A stretch of 64,000 bases of DNA from Emiliania huxleyi CCMP1516 (lineage: Eukaryota > Haptophyta > Isochrysidales > Noelaerhabdaceae), in contig NW_005198966.1 of NCBI RefSeq assembly GCF_000372725.1, forward strand, positions 888,459-952,458. The letters are read 5' to 3'. This document shows positions 28,085 through 38,513 of the stretch, in pieces. Numbering within the stretch: position 1 is the first letter of the stretch; each line of letters opens with the position of its first letter. Made by a program: the position numbers and the translations under genes. Under the pieces are notes generated by a model. That model made no database searches and was not told the origin of the DNA. It saw only the letters and a program-made list of their open reading frames with translations.

Positions 28085-29084
28085 AAAAGCCCGTCTTGTC
28101 CTTTCGCCTGCGGAAACGTTCAGCTCTCCCTGGCGTGGCATATCTCGTCAACCTGCATGATGGGGGGAACCTCGCTGCATCTCGCATCTCTCGTCGGTAT
28201 GTCCGCAGCGCGCTTCGCTCGACTGCTGGTCGTTCCAGACGGCCCAGGTCGCAGCGACAACAGGCTCACGTGCGGCGGCAGCGGTGGTGGCGCCCTCGAC
28301 GGCGGCCCCCCGACACCAACAGTCGCGCTCCGCACGCCTCAAGGTCAGCTGCGGCCAAGCGACGATCGGCTCGCTCCGATCGCTGGGCGCGGTCACTCAC
28401 CGGCCCATCACCCGCCTGCCGATCACCTGTCCGCCTCGCCGCGCGCGGGCCGCTCGCCTGCTCGCCACTGCCGCCGCGCGTCCCCGCGCCGCCACGCTTC
28501 CCTGTGCACCTGACCGCGCTCGAGCTGCGCAGACGGCGCGCGCTCTGGCAGACAGAGCAGCGGCCGCCCAGGCGGTCGCTGCTCCGCCCCGTCCGAATCC
28601 GTCCGCCCGCGCGTGCCGCTGCCGCCGCCGCCGCCACCACCGCCGCCGCGTTTCCCCGCGCCGCCACGCTTCCCTAAAAACAGGCCGTGCCAGGCCGTGC
28701 CAGCCCACGAGGCTGCCCGCCCGTCCCGGGGGACACACAAAACAAGGGGTGGGAGAAGGACAGGGTCCCCACCTGCACGAGCAGGATCTTGTAAGGACGA
28801 TCAGGGAAACCACGGGCTCATCGCCGAGGAGCTTGCTCCCCCCTACGCCGCTGCCCCCGCTGCGCAGCCTCACCGCAGTGCACTGCGCTCTCCGCGCCCC
28901 TGACGATTAGTGAGGAGGTGGTGTTGCACAGCATGGAGCTCGGCGAGCGTTTACATGCACACTGACACAGGGGTGGCAGGGGCGGCGGCACGAGTCTCCC
29001 ACATACTATGCGGGCCTCACTAGAGGTGCGGCCTGTGCGTGTCCTCGCCCTTGAGGGGGGAGGGGAAGGGGCTGTGTGTCTGTG

Positions 29085-29212
<128 letters not shown>

Positions 29213-29217
29213 GAGAG

Positions 29218-29335
29218 AGGCTTGCACTTGGAGCACTTGGAGTGCAATCAGTAACCTCACGCCCAGGACCGGGGAGCTGAGAAGCGCACCCAGTTGGCCG
29301 GACGCTCGGCATCGGGTTACGGGCTAGAGAGCTCG
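29218..29335 (+). repeat. Repeat family B, partial copy
   Basis: Shares CTTGGAGCACTTGGAGTGCA, GGGGAGCTGAGAAGCGCACC and CATCGGG-TACGGGCTAGAGA with 62552-62727. It ends 24 bp before the F-box/RCC1 start codon. Confidence 0.85.
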
Positions 29336-29358
29336 GATTAAGAATTCTTTTTCTCGCC

Positions 29359-30783
29359 ATGTCAGCCCCGCGGCGCCGCTCGCGCCGCCTCGCCGCCTCC
29401 GCCGCCGCCCCCTCGCCAGACACGCCGCCGCCCGCCCGCCTCCTCGACCTTCCCACGGAGCTCCTCGCGCGCGCCATCTCTCGCCTCGATGGCCCCCTCG
29501 ACATCGCTCGCGTCGCGGCCGTCTCGCTGCTCTTCCACGCCTCGCTTGCGCTGGAGGGCATCCGCTTGTGGGCGCAAGAGCGCGGCTTCGAGCTGCCGGC
29601 GCAGCCCGAGGGCGAGAGCTGCGCCGTGCGGTGGCTGTGCTATTCGGCGCTGCTGTGCGAGTCCAACCCGCCGGCGAGGGCGGCGGGAAGCTTGCAGCAC
29701 AGCCTCTTCATCGACGGCGAGGGGCGGCTCTCGTCGTGCGGCAATGCGCCGTCCTACGCCCCAGGGCTCCTTGGCCACGGCGAGGGTGTGACGCGGCTCA
29801 ACACGCCGACCCTCCTCCCTTCGCCGCTGGGCGGAGAGCGCGCCGTGAGCGTGTCGGCTGGAGGATTCCATTGCCTCGCCATCACCAGCAGCGGGGCTAT
29901 CTGGAGCTGGGGCGATGGAGGCGACGGCATCCTGGGCCATGGCGATGAGCAGGACCAGCTGCTGCCCAAGAAGATCGAGGCCTTTGCTGACCAGCGCGTC
30001 GCCACCGTGTCGGCTGGAGCCGGGCACAACCTCGCCACCACCGCCGACGGTGCCATCTGGAGCTGGGGCTTTGGAGGCTTGGGCGGGCTGGGCCACGGCG
30101 ACGAGCAGGACCAGTCGCTGCCAAAGAAGGTCGAGGCCTTTGCTGGCCAGCGCATCATCGCTGTGTCGGCGGGAGAGCACCACAGCCTCGCCCTCACCAC
30201 CGATGGCAGCGTTTGGAGCTGGGGCAGTGGAGTCTTTGGCCAGCTGGGCCACGGCGACCAGCAGGACCAACTGCTGCCGAAGAAGGTCGAGGCCTTGGCG
30301 GGCCAGCGCGCCGTGGCTGTGTCGGCTGGAGGGGGCCACAGCCTCGCCCTCACTGCTGACGGCGCCGTCTGGAGCTGGGGCCATGGAGCCTCTGGCAAGC
30401 TCGGCCACGGCGACCATCAGAACCAGCTGCTGCCAAAGAAGGTCGAGGCTTTCGCTGATCAGCGCGTCGTCGCTCTGTCGGCTGGAGCACACCACAGCCT
30501 CGCCCTCACCGTCGGCGGCAGCGTCTGGAGCTGGGGCCGTGGAGCCTTTGGCCAGCTGGGCCACGGCGACGAGCAGGAGCAGCTGCTGCCCAAGAAGGTC
30601 GAGGCCTTTGCTGGCCGGCGCGTCGTCGCAGTGTCGGCTGGAGTAATCCACAGCCTCGCCCTCACCGGCGACGGCGCTGTCTTTACCTGGGGCAAGGGCG
30701 GCTTCGGCTGCCTAGGCCACGGAGAGGACATGTCGAACCAGCTGCTGCCCAAGAAGGTCGAGTCGTCGGCGCCGGGGCAGTGA
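29359..30783 (+). CDS. F-box protein with RCC1 repeats
   Basis: 474 aa, intronless, ATG at 29359. An Arg/Ala/Pro-rich start is followed by an F-box (LLDLPTELLARAISRL, residues about 33-50). From about residue 150 there are six RCC1-type blades of about 52 residues, each with VSAG..HSLAL, WSWG and LGHGDEQ-type motifs. The last blade ends LGHGEDMSNQ. F-box proteins bring substrates to SCF ligases, while RCC1 propellers bind proteins or chromatin; UVR8-like light sensing is not implied because the key Trp pattern cannot be judged by eye. The blades are very similar at DNA level, suggesting recent internal duplication or homogenisation. Confidence 0.88.
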   Translation: MSAPRRRSRRLAASAAAPSPDTPPPARLLDLPTELLARAISRLDGPLDIARVAAVSLLFHASLALEGIRLWAQERGFELPAQPEGESCAVRWLCYSALLCESNPPARAAGSLQHSLFIDGEGRLSSCGNAPSYAPGLLGHGEGVTRLNTPTLLPSPLGGERAVSVSAGGFHCLAITSSGAIWSWGDGGDGILGHGDEQDQLLPKKIEAFADQRVATVSAGAGHNLATTADGAIWSWGFGGLGGLGHGDEQDQSLPKKVEAFAGQRIIAVSAGEHHSLALTTDGSVWSWGSGVFGQLGHGDQQDQLLPKKVEALAGQRAVAVSAGGGHSLALTADGAVWSWGHGASGKLGHGDHQNQLLPKKVEAFADQRVVALSAGAHHSLALTVGGSVWSWGRGAFGQLGHGDEQEQLLPKKVEAFAGRRVVAVSAGVIHSLALTGDGAVFTWGKGGFGCLGHGEDMSNQLLPKKVESSAPGQ

Positions 30784-32760
30784 TGAGAAGGGCGAAAGGG
30801 CGCAAGGCTCAGTGTTGCCGCGTTGCCCACGTGCCTACCGCCACCTGCGACGTATGCGAGAGTTGCGAGAGGCGAATCCGGGAAGGGAGAGATTGAAGCA
30901 TGGTCCACTGCTGTGATGCCCCGTGACATGAAGACCCCGTGTAGATAGAGTGCACGCGCCGCCAGGCGCGTCCCCACTTTTTGCATCACAGCTGCGAGGC
31001 ATAGAGTTGTGTGGCGTGTGTGGGACGAGCGAGCCCCACCAGCACCACGATTGGCAGCGCCAGCGGAGTTTCTGAAAAGGACACTCTCTGCTCTTCTAGG
31101 GTGCGATACTTCCGGGCCGGTGTGCGGGGAGCGAACCTCAAAGACCGCCCAGAAGCTTTCTGTATTCTGAGCGAACCAATCGGGCCAGGATCATCAGCAT
31201 ATGTCCCCTCCACAACATCGTGGGCGTTTGAGCGGTATTTGAGGAGCACCGCGACTCTGAAGTTCGGCCGGGTGGTCTGCAGACCCCCCCCCCCGGAGCA
31301 GCAGAGGCTCCGTGGGGTCGAAAAGTCGACGCTGGGAGTCGCACTCGTCAAACCATCGCAGCACCACGCAGTCCGCACGTACCGCCCACATCCCCTCCAC
31401 CGCTGAGAAGGCGCAGATCGACCGCCGGGCCGCGTAGTCGTCGTTAAGGAGCGGTTTTTGGAGCCGTACGAAGAGGTCCCAGACGGGCGAACATGCGGTT
31501 TTTCGACGACCACACGCGATGTGGTATCTGCTTTTTGCTAAAAACGGGCCGCCTAGTGCAGCATCACTAGTACAACACGCAACCACACTGATAGCTCCAC
31601 ACTAGCCGGTATAGGCGAGCCCCGGCGGCCTCACCGTCGCCGCTCGCGGCGGAGCCGACGGCGGAGCCACGGGCCGGTGCGACCTTTTGGGGGGACATGA
31701 GCTCGCCAGGACGTCGCCGATGGCTCGGCGCGCCTCTTCTTGCCAGCGCGGGACGGCCTACCTACAGGAGGGGGGGGGGAGGAAGACGGAACTGAGCACT
31801 AGGTTCGTGATCCCGTCGCCGGCAACGGCTGGGACAGGGGCGGCAAACGACGGGCGGGTCCGCGAGACCTTTTGATTGAGCGCCAATGAGCTCGCCGGGA
31901 GGCTCTCGATGGCTGCCTGCACTTCTTCTCGACGGGCTTTCGTCGGGCCGTGCCTGGTCGGCGGGGCTTGGGTGAGGTGAGCGGGCGGGAGTCGCATATG
32001 AGTGTCGCGGGCAGTGCACGGTGGCTCGGTGGGTAACCAAAAACACCTTTTGCGCAAAAACGGGTCCTTCGCCATGCGCGGTCCTTGCTGACCCTGCCAA
32101 ACTCTCTCGCCGCCGTTCGCGGCTCGGCTTGCGTATGCGGCTGGGAGCTTCGAGGACATGCAGGTGTCCCACCCCCTCCGGCCATCCCCCCGGCTCCCAA
32201 GTGCGCGGCCGCGACGCGCTGCGCACCCTCTTCCGCGCTGCACCCGCTCTCGGCACGGCCTTCGTCCGACGAGATCACCTCTTCGCGCCGCAGGTGCACA
32301 ACCAAGGGCTGGCCACCTCCGTATCCATCATGGTGAAGCCAATGGGCCAAAAATGGCAACTCGTACGAGAGCGTCGTGGGGCCTCCGCGGCGCGCCTTGG
32401 GCAAGGCGGCGGCATGTGTGCACTTGTTGAAGATGGCACGCCGCAGGGCCATCGGTTGTACGCCCGGCTCGTCGGCTGTGAACTCGGGGCGGGGCGGCAG
32501 GCACTGCGGCGTGTGAGGTTGAAGAGGGACTCGAGACGATCGCCGGGTCCCGGCCTCGCCCGCGTCAGTCCGCGCTCTTACTACACGCACCACACGCAGC
32601 GGATCTCCGCCGCCGCGGTGCGGGCCGACGCCAAGAACATCCGTAACCAGATTGCCTGCCTCAAACAGAGCGTGTGCGCGGCCGCCTAGGCGGCCCGCCC
32701 CTCCCCACCATAATTGCCATGGCTGCCCCGCAGCTAGTGAGTCGCACCGTCGTCCGGCAC
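30784..32760. other. Region without a confident gene
   Basis: At 32021-32689 a plus frame ends in ADAKNIRNQIACLKQSVCAAA-like sequence preceded by QGLATSVSIMVKPMGQKW. It may be the remnant of a mobile-element ORF, family unknown. Two related blocks, ACCTTTTG..ATGAGCTCGCC at 31681 and 31869, are local repeats, and AAAAACGGG occurs at 31540 and 32057. A minus frame at 30986-31513 has no recognisable motif. Confidence 0.3.
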
Positions 32761-32790
32761 CGCTATGGGTAGAAGTGCGGTTTAGACGGC

Positions 32791-32890
32791 TTAGAACGGT
32801 ACAACCGTTCTAAACGAGTATGTGATTCACAGTCTGCTCCCCAAGGAAGATAGATGGCGGAGCTGAGCCAGCTGTGAATCACATACTCGT
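32791..32890. repeat. Two adjacent perfect inverted repeats
   Basis: A 10-bp stem (32791-32800 with 32804-32813, 3-base loop) is immediately followed by a 19-bp perfect stem (32814-32832 with 32872-32890, 39-base loop). No gene overlaps it. Confidence 0.9.
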
Positions 32891-33629
32891 ACTGTTAACT
32901 CAGGGTTAAGCGTGACCTTGCAAGGTCCTGCCGCCAGGGCAGCGCCGCTCGTTCCGTGTCGCGCAGGGGCTCGCGCGCACTCGGGGCGCGCGCGCACTCG
33001 GGGCGCGCGTGGGCAGGGCTCTGCCACACGAGCGAATCTCCCACGAAGCACAGCCGTTTCTGTCGTGCACGGCCTGGGTGATGCGCATGGCTACGCCGCA
33101 GCAGCTCCGCTAGCGGCACCGCAGGCCTGCATCCGTCCGGCCACTCGATGGCGAGCTGAGACGTAGTTGTGCTTGGCTGCGCGGCCCACTCCGAGCTCCT
33201 GTTTGGCAGGCCGGCCTCCTGCCGAGCAGAGTGCCAGCGCAGCGCCTCCTCGCGCTCGCTGAGCGTGCACCTGCCCCGCAGCTGGTCAGGAAGGGTGGAC
33301 GTCTGCCGGCGGCAGCGCCCGGAGGAGATTGTCAGGTCGTTCATGCGGCAGCTGTGTGGCGGGTAGCTTGCGCGTCACCTAAAGGGTTACCGTCGGTACC
33401 CATATATCTGGGGCGCGTGCATTCACAGCACCGCATTCACAGCGAGGAGTTTTTGTTTGTGCGCAGCGCGATGTGTATGTAGCGCAGTCCTGGCCAATCC
33501 GCTGACAGCAAAGCGCGACTTTGTCGAACGCTGTGTCGACAGGGGAGGGGACGGGATCACGTTTTCACCAGCTGCTTGTGTGTGCGCGTCGTCACTACAC
33601 CTTGGTCTGGGTGGGTCGCAGGAGCAGAC
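32891..33629. other. Intergenic before the sulfotransferase-like gene
   Basis: GGGGCGCGCGCGCACTC/GGGGCGCGCGTGGGC near-repeat at about 32985-33010 and CATTCACAGC repeated at 33419 and 33431. An AG/G at about 33621 could be a 3' splice site for the next gene, so an upstream exon is possible. Confidence 0.35.
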
Positions 33630-34424
33630 ATGTGGTCCTTCGCCGGCAACTGCTCCCCACCCGCCACGCCGTATACAGTGCTGCAGCCCACGTTCCCGTC
33701 CAGTGGCCGCGGCTGGATGCAATCACTCGTACACCACGCCCTTCAACAGAGCGGCTTCAACAAAGATAACAAGCGCTCGCAAAACGTGCCACTTGGGGGC
33801 AAGATCTTTGTGTTCACCCATGCTCACAGCGAGGGCGTCGAGCTGGAGTGGACATTCACGCACGAGCTAGATGGAAACCACTCGCTCGCCCTCGTCGAGC
33901 ACACAGAGCGGCCTCAGCTCGTCGTCCGCGTTGTGCGCGAGCCACTGGCCAACGTCGACGCCTACTTCCGCTATCAGTCGAGAATATCAGAACAAGCAAA
34001 CGCCACACAGCCGGCCTGGAAGGCCTTTGCGAGTCAACGTCTCCGCGACTACCCCAAATTCCACAACCAATGGGCAGGAATGTGCACAAGGCCTCACGTA
34101 TGCTGCATGCGCACCACCTATGAGCAGCTGAACGAGGACCCGGGGAGCCTGCTCAAGACGCTGTTCAGGACGTGGCTGGGGCGGTTGCCCGTGCACGTCA
34201 CCGACCAGGCAGTGGCCGCCGCGGTTGAGAAATTCGCGCCTATCCACAGCAAGCATAGTCGTAACGGGTCCATGACGGGGTCGACACACTGGCCGCAGCT
34301 GCAGCTCACCTTGCCCAGCGGATCAACAGAGTGGCAGCTGCAATTCACCTTGCCCAGCGGGAACAGCTTTCAAGGCTTCCCGCCAGAGCTGATCATAGCG
34401 GCCCGCCGCGCCGGCGCTCAGTGA
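33630..34424 (+). CDS. Sulfotransferase-like protein
   Basis: 264 aa from an ATG at 33630. PSSGRGWMQSLVHHAL occupies the place of the PAPS 5'-phosphosulfate loop. LVVRVVREPLANVDAYFRYQSR resembles the 3'-phosphate-binding strand-helix (RNP..V..SYY). CMRTTYEQLNEDPGSLLKTL resembles the YEdl...P...L helix, and the following EKFAPIHSKHSRNG fits the family's late helix. Family members move sulfate from PAPS to sugars, lipids or proteins, often in the Golgi. The extreme C-terminus contains a two-copy LPSGxxxWQLQ-type duplication that is also visible in the DNA (34300-34370). A lysine usual in the first loop is not evident. Confidence 0.6.
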   Translation: MWSFAGNCSPPATPYTVLQPTFPSSGRGWMQSLVHHALQQSGFNKDNKRSQNVPLGGKIFVFTHAHSEGVELEWTFTHELDGNHSLALVEHTERPQLVVRVVREPLANVDAYFRYQSRISEQANATQPAWKAFASQRLRDYPKFHNQWAGMCTRPHVCCMRTTYEQLNEDPGSLLKTLFRTWLGRLPVHVTDQAVAAAVEKFAPIHSKHSRNGSMTGSTHWPQLQLTLPSGSTEWQLQFTLPSGNSFQGFPPELIIAARRAGAQ

Positions 34425-34556
34425 TGGCTGCCTACACACCTGTCCGCCCTCACACAGGGCATGGAGTGAAGGTTACAATAATGGGGGGTTTGTGTGAATT
34501 GTTATGTATAACAACTGTGAATGTGAACGACTGGCTATTATGGCGGAGGTGAAGCC

Positions 34557-35690
34557 GTGAAGGACTCGCAAGGCCAGCCTGTCGGGACGCGCAGCCTCAT
34601 CAGCGTGGCTGTTTGTGGGCAGGATGGACCGGGGAGTTGGCGCCCCTCCCACGGCGACGAGGTGGTGGACGCGATCCGACGCGCGGGCGTGGTCTTGCTG
34701 CCGGTCCACCTCGACGTCGCACGCCGCACTTCACGCCGCCAGGCGCGGCTGGTGGCGGCGCACGCCGCCCTTGACGCCAAGTACCGAGAGGACAAGAAGA
34801 CGTACTATTTCTACGACAAGACTGGCCGGGCCTACCGCATCTACAACCCGAGAGGGCTGCCCCCGGCGCATGCATACCTTCCGCTTACCGAATGGAGCTC
34901 GCGCAGCAATCTTCTACAACACGCTCAGCGCCGATACTCCGCGACGATTCACCATTCGGCCTGGAGGGAGATGCATGCGGCGGCGGGCCGCGCAGGGAGG
35001 AGGGAGCAGGTGCGGTTTGTCTCGGCGAGCCAGTTCGGCGCGGGTGCATTCTTGAACGCGATCCCGACCCGCGCGCGCACTTCCGTCTCTTGCCCTCGTA
35101 CGTGCTGCGCTTCGCGCTGCAGCGCCGCTTCGGATTGCACCTGTCGATGATGACGGACGTCATGGCGGACGGCATCTACAGCCAGCACGATCTGCCCTTA
35201 AACGCCCTCGGCGACGTGGCGCAGTACGACGGCGCGGCGGGCCTCCGGGCCACCAGACGCGGCACAAGGAGGTCCTCCTGGACCTTGTCGAGCTGCTGCG
35301 GGGCAAGCTTGGGCGCGGCGCGGTGGAGCACGAGTTGCACTGCGAGCACAGCACTACGAGGACGGACTTGTACATTTACCAGGGGGTGAACGGGGACCTG
35401 CCCTGCATCGGCGACACGAAGATCTTTGCCGGTGTGCCGTCGGACCCCTCGGGGGTGGGGCGCATGGGGGCATTCGTCGCTTGCGCAGAGGGGAAGTGCC
35501 GTGTGGAGGCGCTGCTCTTCGAGGAGTTCGGCGCGATGAGCGCGGGGGTGGTCGGCGCGCGAATGGATGCCGTTTGCGCTGCAGCGGCTGTCGGTGCAGC
35601 TCTGGATGGCGCTCGCGGACGAGGCACAGCGCGCCATTGGTGCGGCGTCACGCGGTCGCGAGGGGCCGCGGGGGAATGCTAGTGGGATAG
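34557..35690 (+). pseudogene. Retroelement-type ORF C-terminus, broken by frameshifts
   Basis: Three plus-strand frames continue one another: 34557 to about 35085, then about 35080-35320, then 35323 to about 35580, with a last piece (SVQLWMALADEAQRAI) in another frame at 35590-35650. Motifs GAFLNAIPTRA, LPSYVLRFALQRRFGL, DLYIYQGVNGDLPCIGDTKI, MGAFVACAEG and CRVEALLFEEFG recall the region downstream of reverse transcriptase in protist non-LTR elements. At least three frame breaks make it inactive. Family placement is by general resemblance only. Confidence 0.5.
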
Positions 35691-35861
35691 GGGGCTCTGA
35701 GGGGAAGGGAGCGGGGGGCGCCCAGTAGGGCGCCGGCACCCCAGCGTAGAGGGCGTCGTGTAGCCCTCCTTTCTTTTGCAAAAGAAACGGTTTAAACTCA
35801 CACAACCCGAGGATGGGAGACGGCACGCCAGCAGAAAGAAAAGAAAGAAAAGAAAGGTGCC

Positions 35862-36040
35862 CGTGTTTACTTTAAGGCCCTTGCCCTGCGAATGCGCACC
35901 CCCCCTAGCTAGGGGTCAGGGCTCTCTAGCCCGTAGCCCGATCCCGATCATCCGGCCCGCTGGATGCGCTTCTCAGCTCACCGGCCCTGGATGTGAGGTT
36001 ACCGACTGCACTCCAAGTGCTCCAAGTGCTCCAAGTGCCG
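35862..36040 (-). repeat. Repeat family B, long inverted copy
   Basis: Reverse complement of 62552-62727 from the CTTGGAGCACTTGG end through the CTAGCTAGGGGGGG and AGTAAACACGGG end. Confidence 0.88.
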
Positions 36041-36083
36041 GATTGTTGCGTGGCTTTTCATTTTCTGTACCGATTTTTCTTTT

Positions 36084-36310
36084 GAAGGGGAGCATCGCTC
36101 CGGGCGCAGCGTGGAGGCTGGAGTGCGGTCGTAGCCCTCGCCACACGTAGCCTTCGCCCCGGGGACGCGGGCAGCGGCGGGCGCAGGCGGGAAAAGGAAG
36201 GAAGGTTGCGCGCAACTTTCTGCGAATCTCGCGAGGTCTCGAGGTGCCGGACTTGGCCGCTTTTGTATCTCGACACCTCGAGAGAAGAAGGGCCCGAGCT
36301 ATTTTTCTTT
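36084..36310 (-). repeat. Copy of the bestrophin-like gene 5' flank
   Basis: About 97 percent identical to 27859-28084, stopping within a few bases of the original start codon. It lies about 80 bp before the sulfatase ATG, which points the other way. Confidence 0.9.
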
Positions 36311-36390
36311 TGGGGTTGGTGACGGAGTTGTCGTAAGATTCTTTTGGCGGGCAAGTGCCGGACGCTTGCGACAGTACCCGGGTACGAGCC

Positions 36391-37992
36391 ATGGCAATGC
36401 CTGTTACGAGCATCGCCGCAGTCACCAAAGAGCTCACTGCCAGGGGTGGCAGTGGTGCATCCGCGACCCTCGCCTCTCCCAGCGTCGTGCTTCTGCTCAC
36501 CGACGACCAAGACGTGCTCCTCTCTGACGCAGCGCGCTGGCAACCCGTGCTGCATCGCCGGGTCGTGCAAGCCGGCGCCACCTTTGCTCGCGCATTTGCC
36601 AACAGTCCAGTTTGCTGCCCGTCGCGCTCCTCCTTGCTCACCGGCAAGTACACGCACAACCACGGCGCACTAAACAACTCGCTCCAAGGGAGCTGCGCCT
36701 CACCCCAGTGGTCAACGGAGATGGAGCCAGACGCTCTCGCCGTGCACATGCAGAAGGCAGGCTACCGGACAATGTACGCCGGCAAGTACCTCAACAACTA
36801 CGGGTTGAGTGGATCGCTGGGTCTCAAGTACGTGCCTCCGGGTTGGAGCGAGTGGTGTGGCCTGCAAGGCAACAGCCGCTACTACAACTACACCCTCTCT
36901 GTGAACGGCAGGGAAGAGCGCCACGGCTGCAACGCATCCGACTATCTGACCGACGTGCTGGCAGAGCGGGCGGTCGCCTTCGTCCAGCGGACCTCGTCAC
37001 CGCTCTTTTTGTGGATCGGCACGCCGGCCGCCCACGCCTCCTTCACGCCGGCGCCTCCCTTTGTCGACACCGCGCGCGGCGAGCTGGCCCCGCGCACGCC
37101 CAACTGGAATGTGGTTGGCAACCGTGGGCACCATCAGACGGTCCGCGAGCTCTCGCCAATGTCTGCGAACGAGGCGAAGGAGTCGGACGAGATCTACCGC
37201 CGGCGGCTCGGCACGCTGAGGAGCGTCGACCGGTTGGTCGAGAGCGTGTTTTCCGCGCTCGACGCGACGGGGCGTGCGGACGCGACGTACTTCTTCTACA
37301 CTTCCGACCACGGCTTCCACCTCGGCCAGAATGGCATGGCGTACGACAAAAGGCAACTGTTCGAGACGGACGTGCGCGTGCCGCTCTTCGTGAGCGGACC
37401 GGGGGTCCCCGCAGGCGCGACTCTGCACCAGCCCGTCTCCCACGTTGATCTCGCGCCGACCATCCTCGCGCTCGCGACCGGCGGCGCGTTGACGCCCGAC
37501 GGGTGGGACGGCACCTCTTACCACTCAGCCTTGCTCGGCGCGGCGGGCGGCGGGCGAAAAGACGTGCTCCTGCAGTATTATGGCGAGGGCAGGCAAACCG
37601 AGACGTGCGGTGCGCACCGGCTGGCGTACCACACTTTGGCAGACGGCACCGTCGTCGCGTGGGACGTGGGCGAGTACGAGCCCGCGCCGTGCGACGGCGA
37701 GAACAACACTTGGGCGTGCGTGCGCCGCGTCGTCCCGTCCGCGGCGCCCGGGGAAGTGCTGGCGGTCGACGACGTGTGGTGCGAGTTCGCTTGCTTCGTG
37801 GCCGGCCCCGGCTCAGCGCCTGTGCCGTGCCCCGCCGACGAGCCGGAGGGGTACGGCGCCTATTACGACCTGAAGGTCGATCCGTGGCAGGTGCATAACC
37901 GGGCGCGCGTGCTGCCGCATGGCGAGCGCGACGCTCTGCGCAAGCGGCTGCATGAGCTTCGCGCATGCCAAGGCCAGGCGGGATGCGCGTGA
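36391..37992 (+). CDS. Sulfatase, N-acetylglucosamine-6-sulfatase/arylsulfatase type
   Basis: 533 aa from an ATG at 36391, intronless. VVLLLTDDQDV supplies two metal-binding Asp residues. NSPVCCPSRSSLLTGKYTHN carries the C-x-P-S-R signature with C75 as the residue converted to formylglycine. GKYLNNYG, FFYTSDHGFHLGQ (further metal-site residues) and a late YYDLKVDPWQVHN follow. These enzymes hydrolyse sulfate esters of glycans, usually in lysosomes or outside the cell. The N-terminal 40 residues are Ala/Thr-rich without an obvious signal peptide, and five Asn-X-Ser/Thr sites are present. Next to a sulfotransferase-like gene, this suggests sulfated-glycan turnover (inference). Confidence 0.9.
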   Translation: MAMPVTSIAAVTKELTARGGSGASATLASPSVVLLLTDDQDVLLSDAARWQPVLHRRVVQAGATFARAFANSPVCCPSRSSLLTGKYTHNHGALNNSLQGSCASPQWSTEMEPDALAVHMQKAGYRTMYAGKYLNNYGLSGSLGLKYVPPGWSEWCGLQGNSRYYNYTLSVNGREERHGCNASDYLTDVLAERAVAFVQRTSSPLFLWIGTPAAHASFTPAPPFVDTARGELAPRTPNWNVVGNRGHHQTVRELSPMSANEAKESDEIYRRRLGTLRSVDRLVESVFSALDATGRADATYFFYTSDHGFHLGQNGMAYDKRQLFETDVRVPLFVSGPGVPAGATLHQPVSHVDLAPTILALATGGALTPDGWDGTSYHSALLGAAGGGRKDVLLQYYGEGRQTETCGAHRLAYHTLADGTVVAWDVGEYEPAPCDGENNTWACVRRVVPSAAPGEVLAVDDVWCEFACFVAGPGSAPVPCPADEPEGYGAYYDLKVDPWQVHNRARVLPHGERDALRKRLHELRACQGQAGCA

Positions 37993-38513
37993 GCCACGGC
38001 TGAGGGCTGAGGTGAGTGCTCGTGTCTGCAGTAAATCTGTTCAATACAACTCCCAGATCCGAATCTCTCATATATCAGACGGAAAAGGACGCGAAAGTAC
38101 CTCGAAGTACGACGACCCCTCTCTCGACCTGAGCCGGGTGTCCTGAGACTCCTCTCTCTCCTGTGTCCTCTCCCCGTACAGCCGTACTCCGACCCCGCAT
38201 CACACCGGACGGGCACTCTGTGTCTGTGATGCGCCCCGGAGAGACGACAGAGAGAGAGCGCAGGTGGTGAGGGAGCGACGAGAGGGAGGGAGCGGGGCTA
38301 CACCCGGAGCCAGTAGCGCTCAAAAGTGCCGGAGACCAAGATATACCGTAGGAAAAAAGTTACACAACACACACACACACCCCACTCACCAGGTTCTCAA
38401 CAGTCACATGTCATGAAGAGTCCCTCCCCTTGTTCCAGAGGACCTTCCGCCGACTGTGCTCCGTGGCACCCGCGGTCCTGGTGCAGTCTCCACTCAAGTC
38501 TCAACTTTCAGAC
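37993..38513. other. Intergenic between convergent genes
   Basis: Contains (CT)-rich stretches and an (AC)n run at 38365-38385. No gene. Confidence 0.5.
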
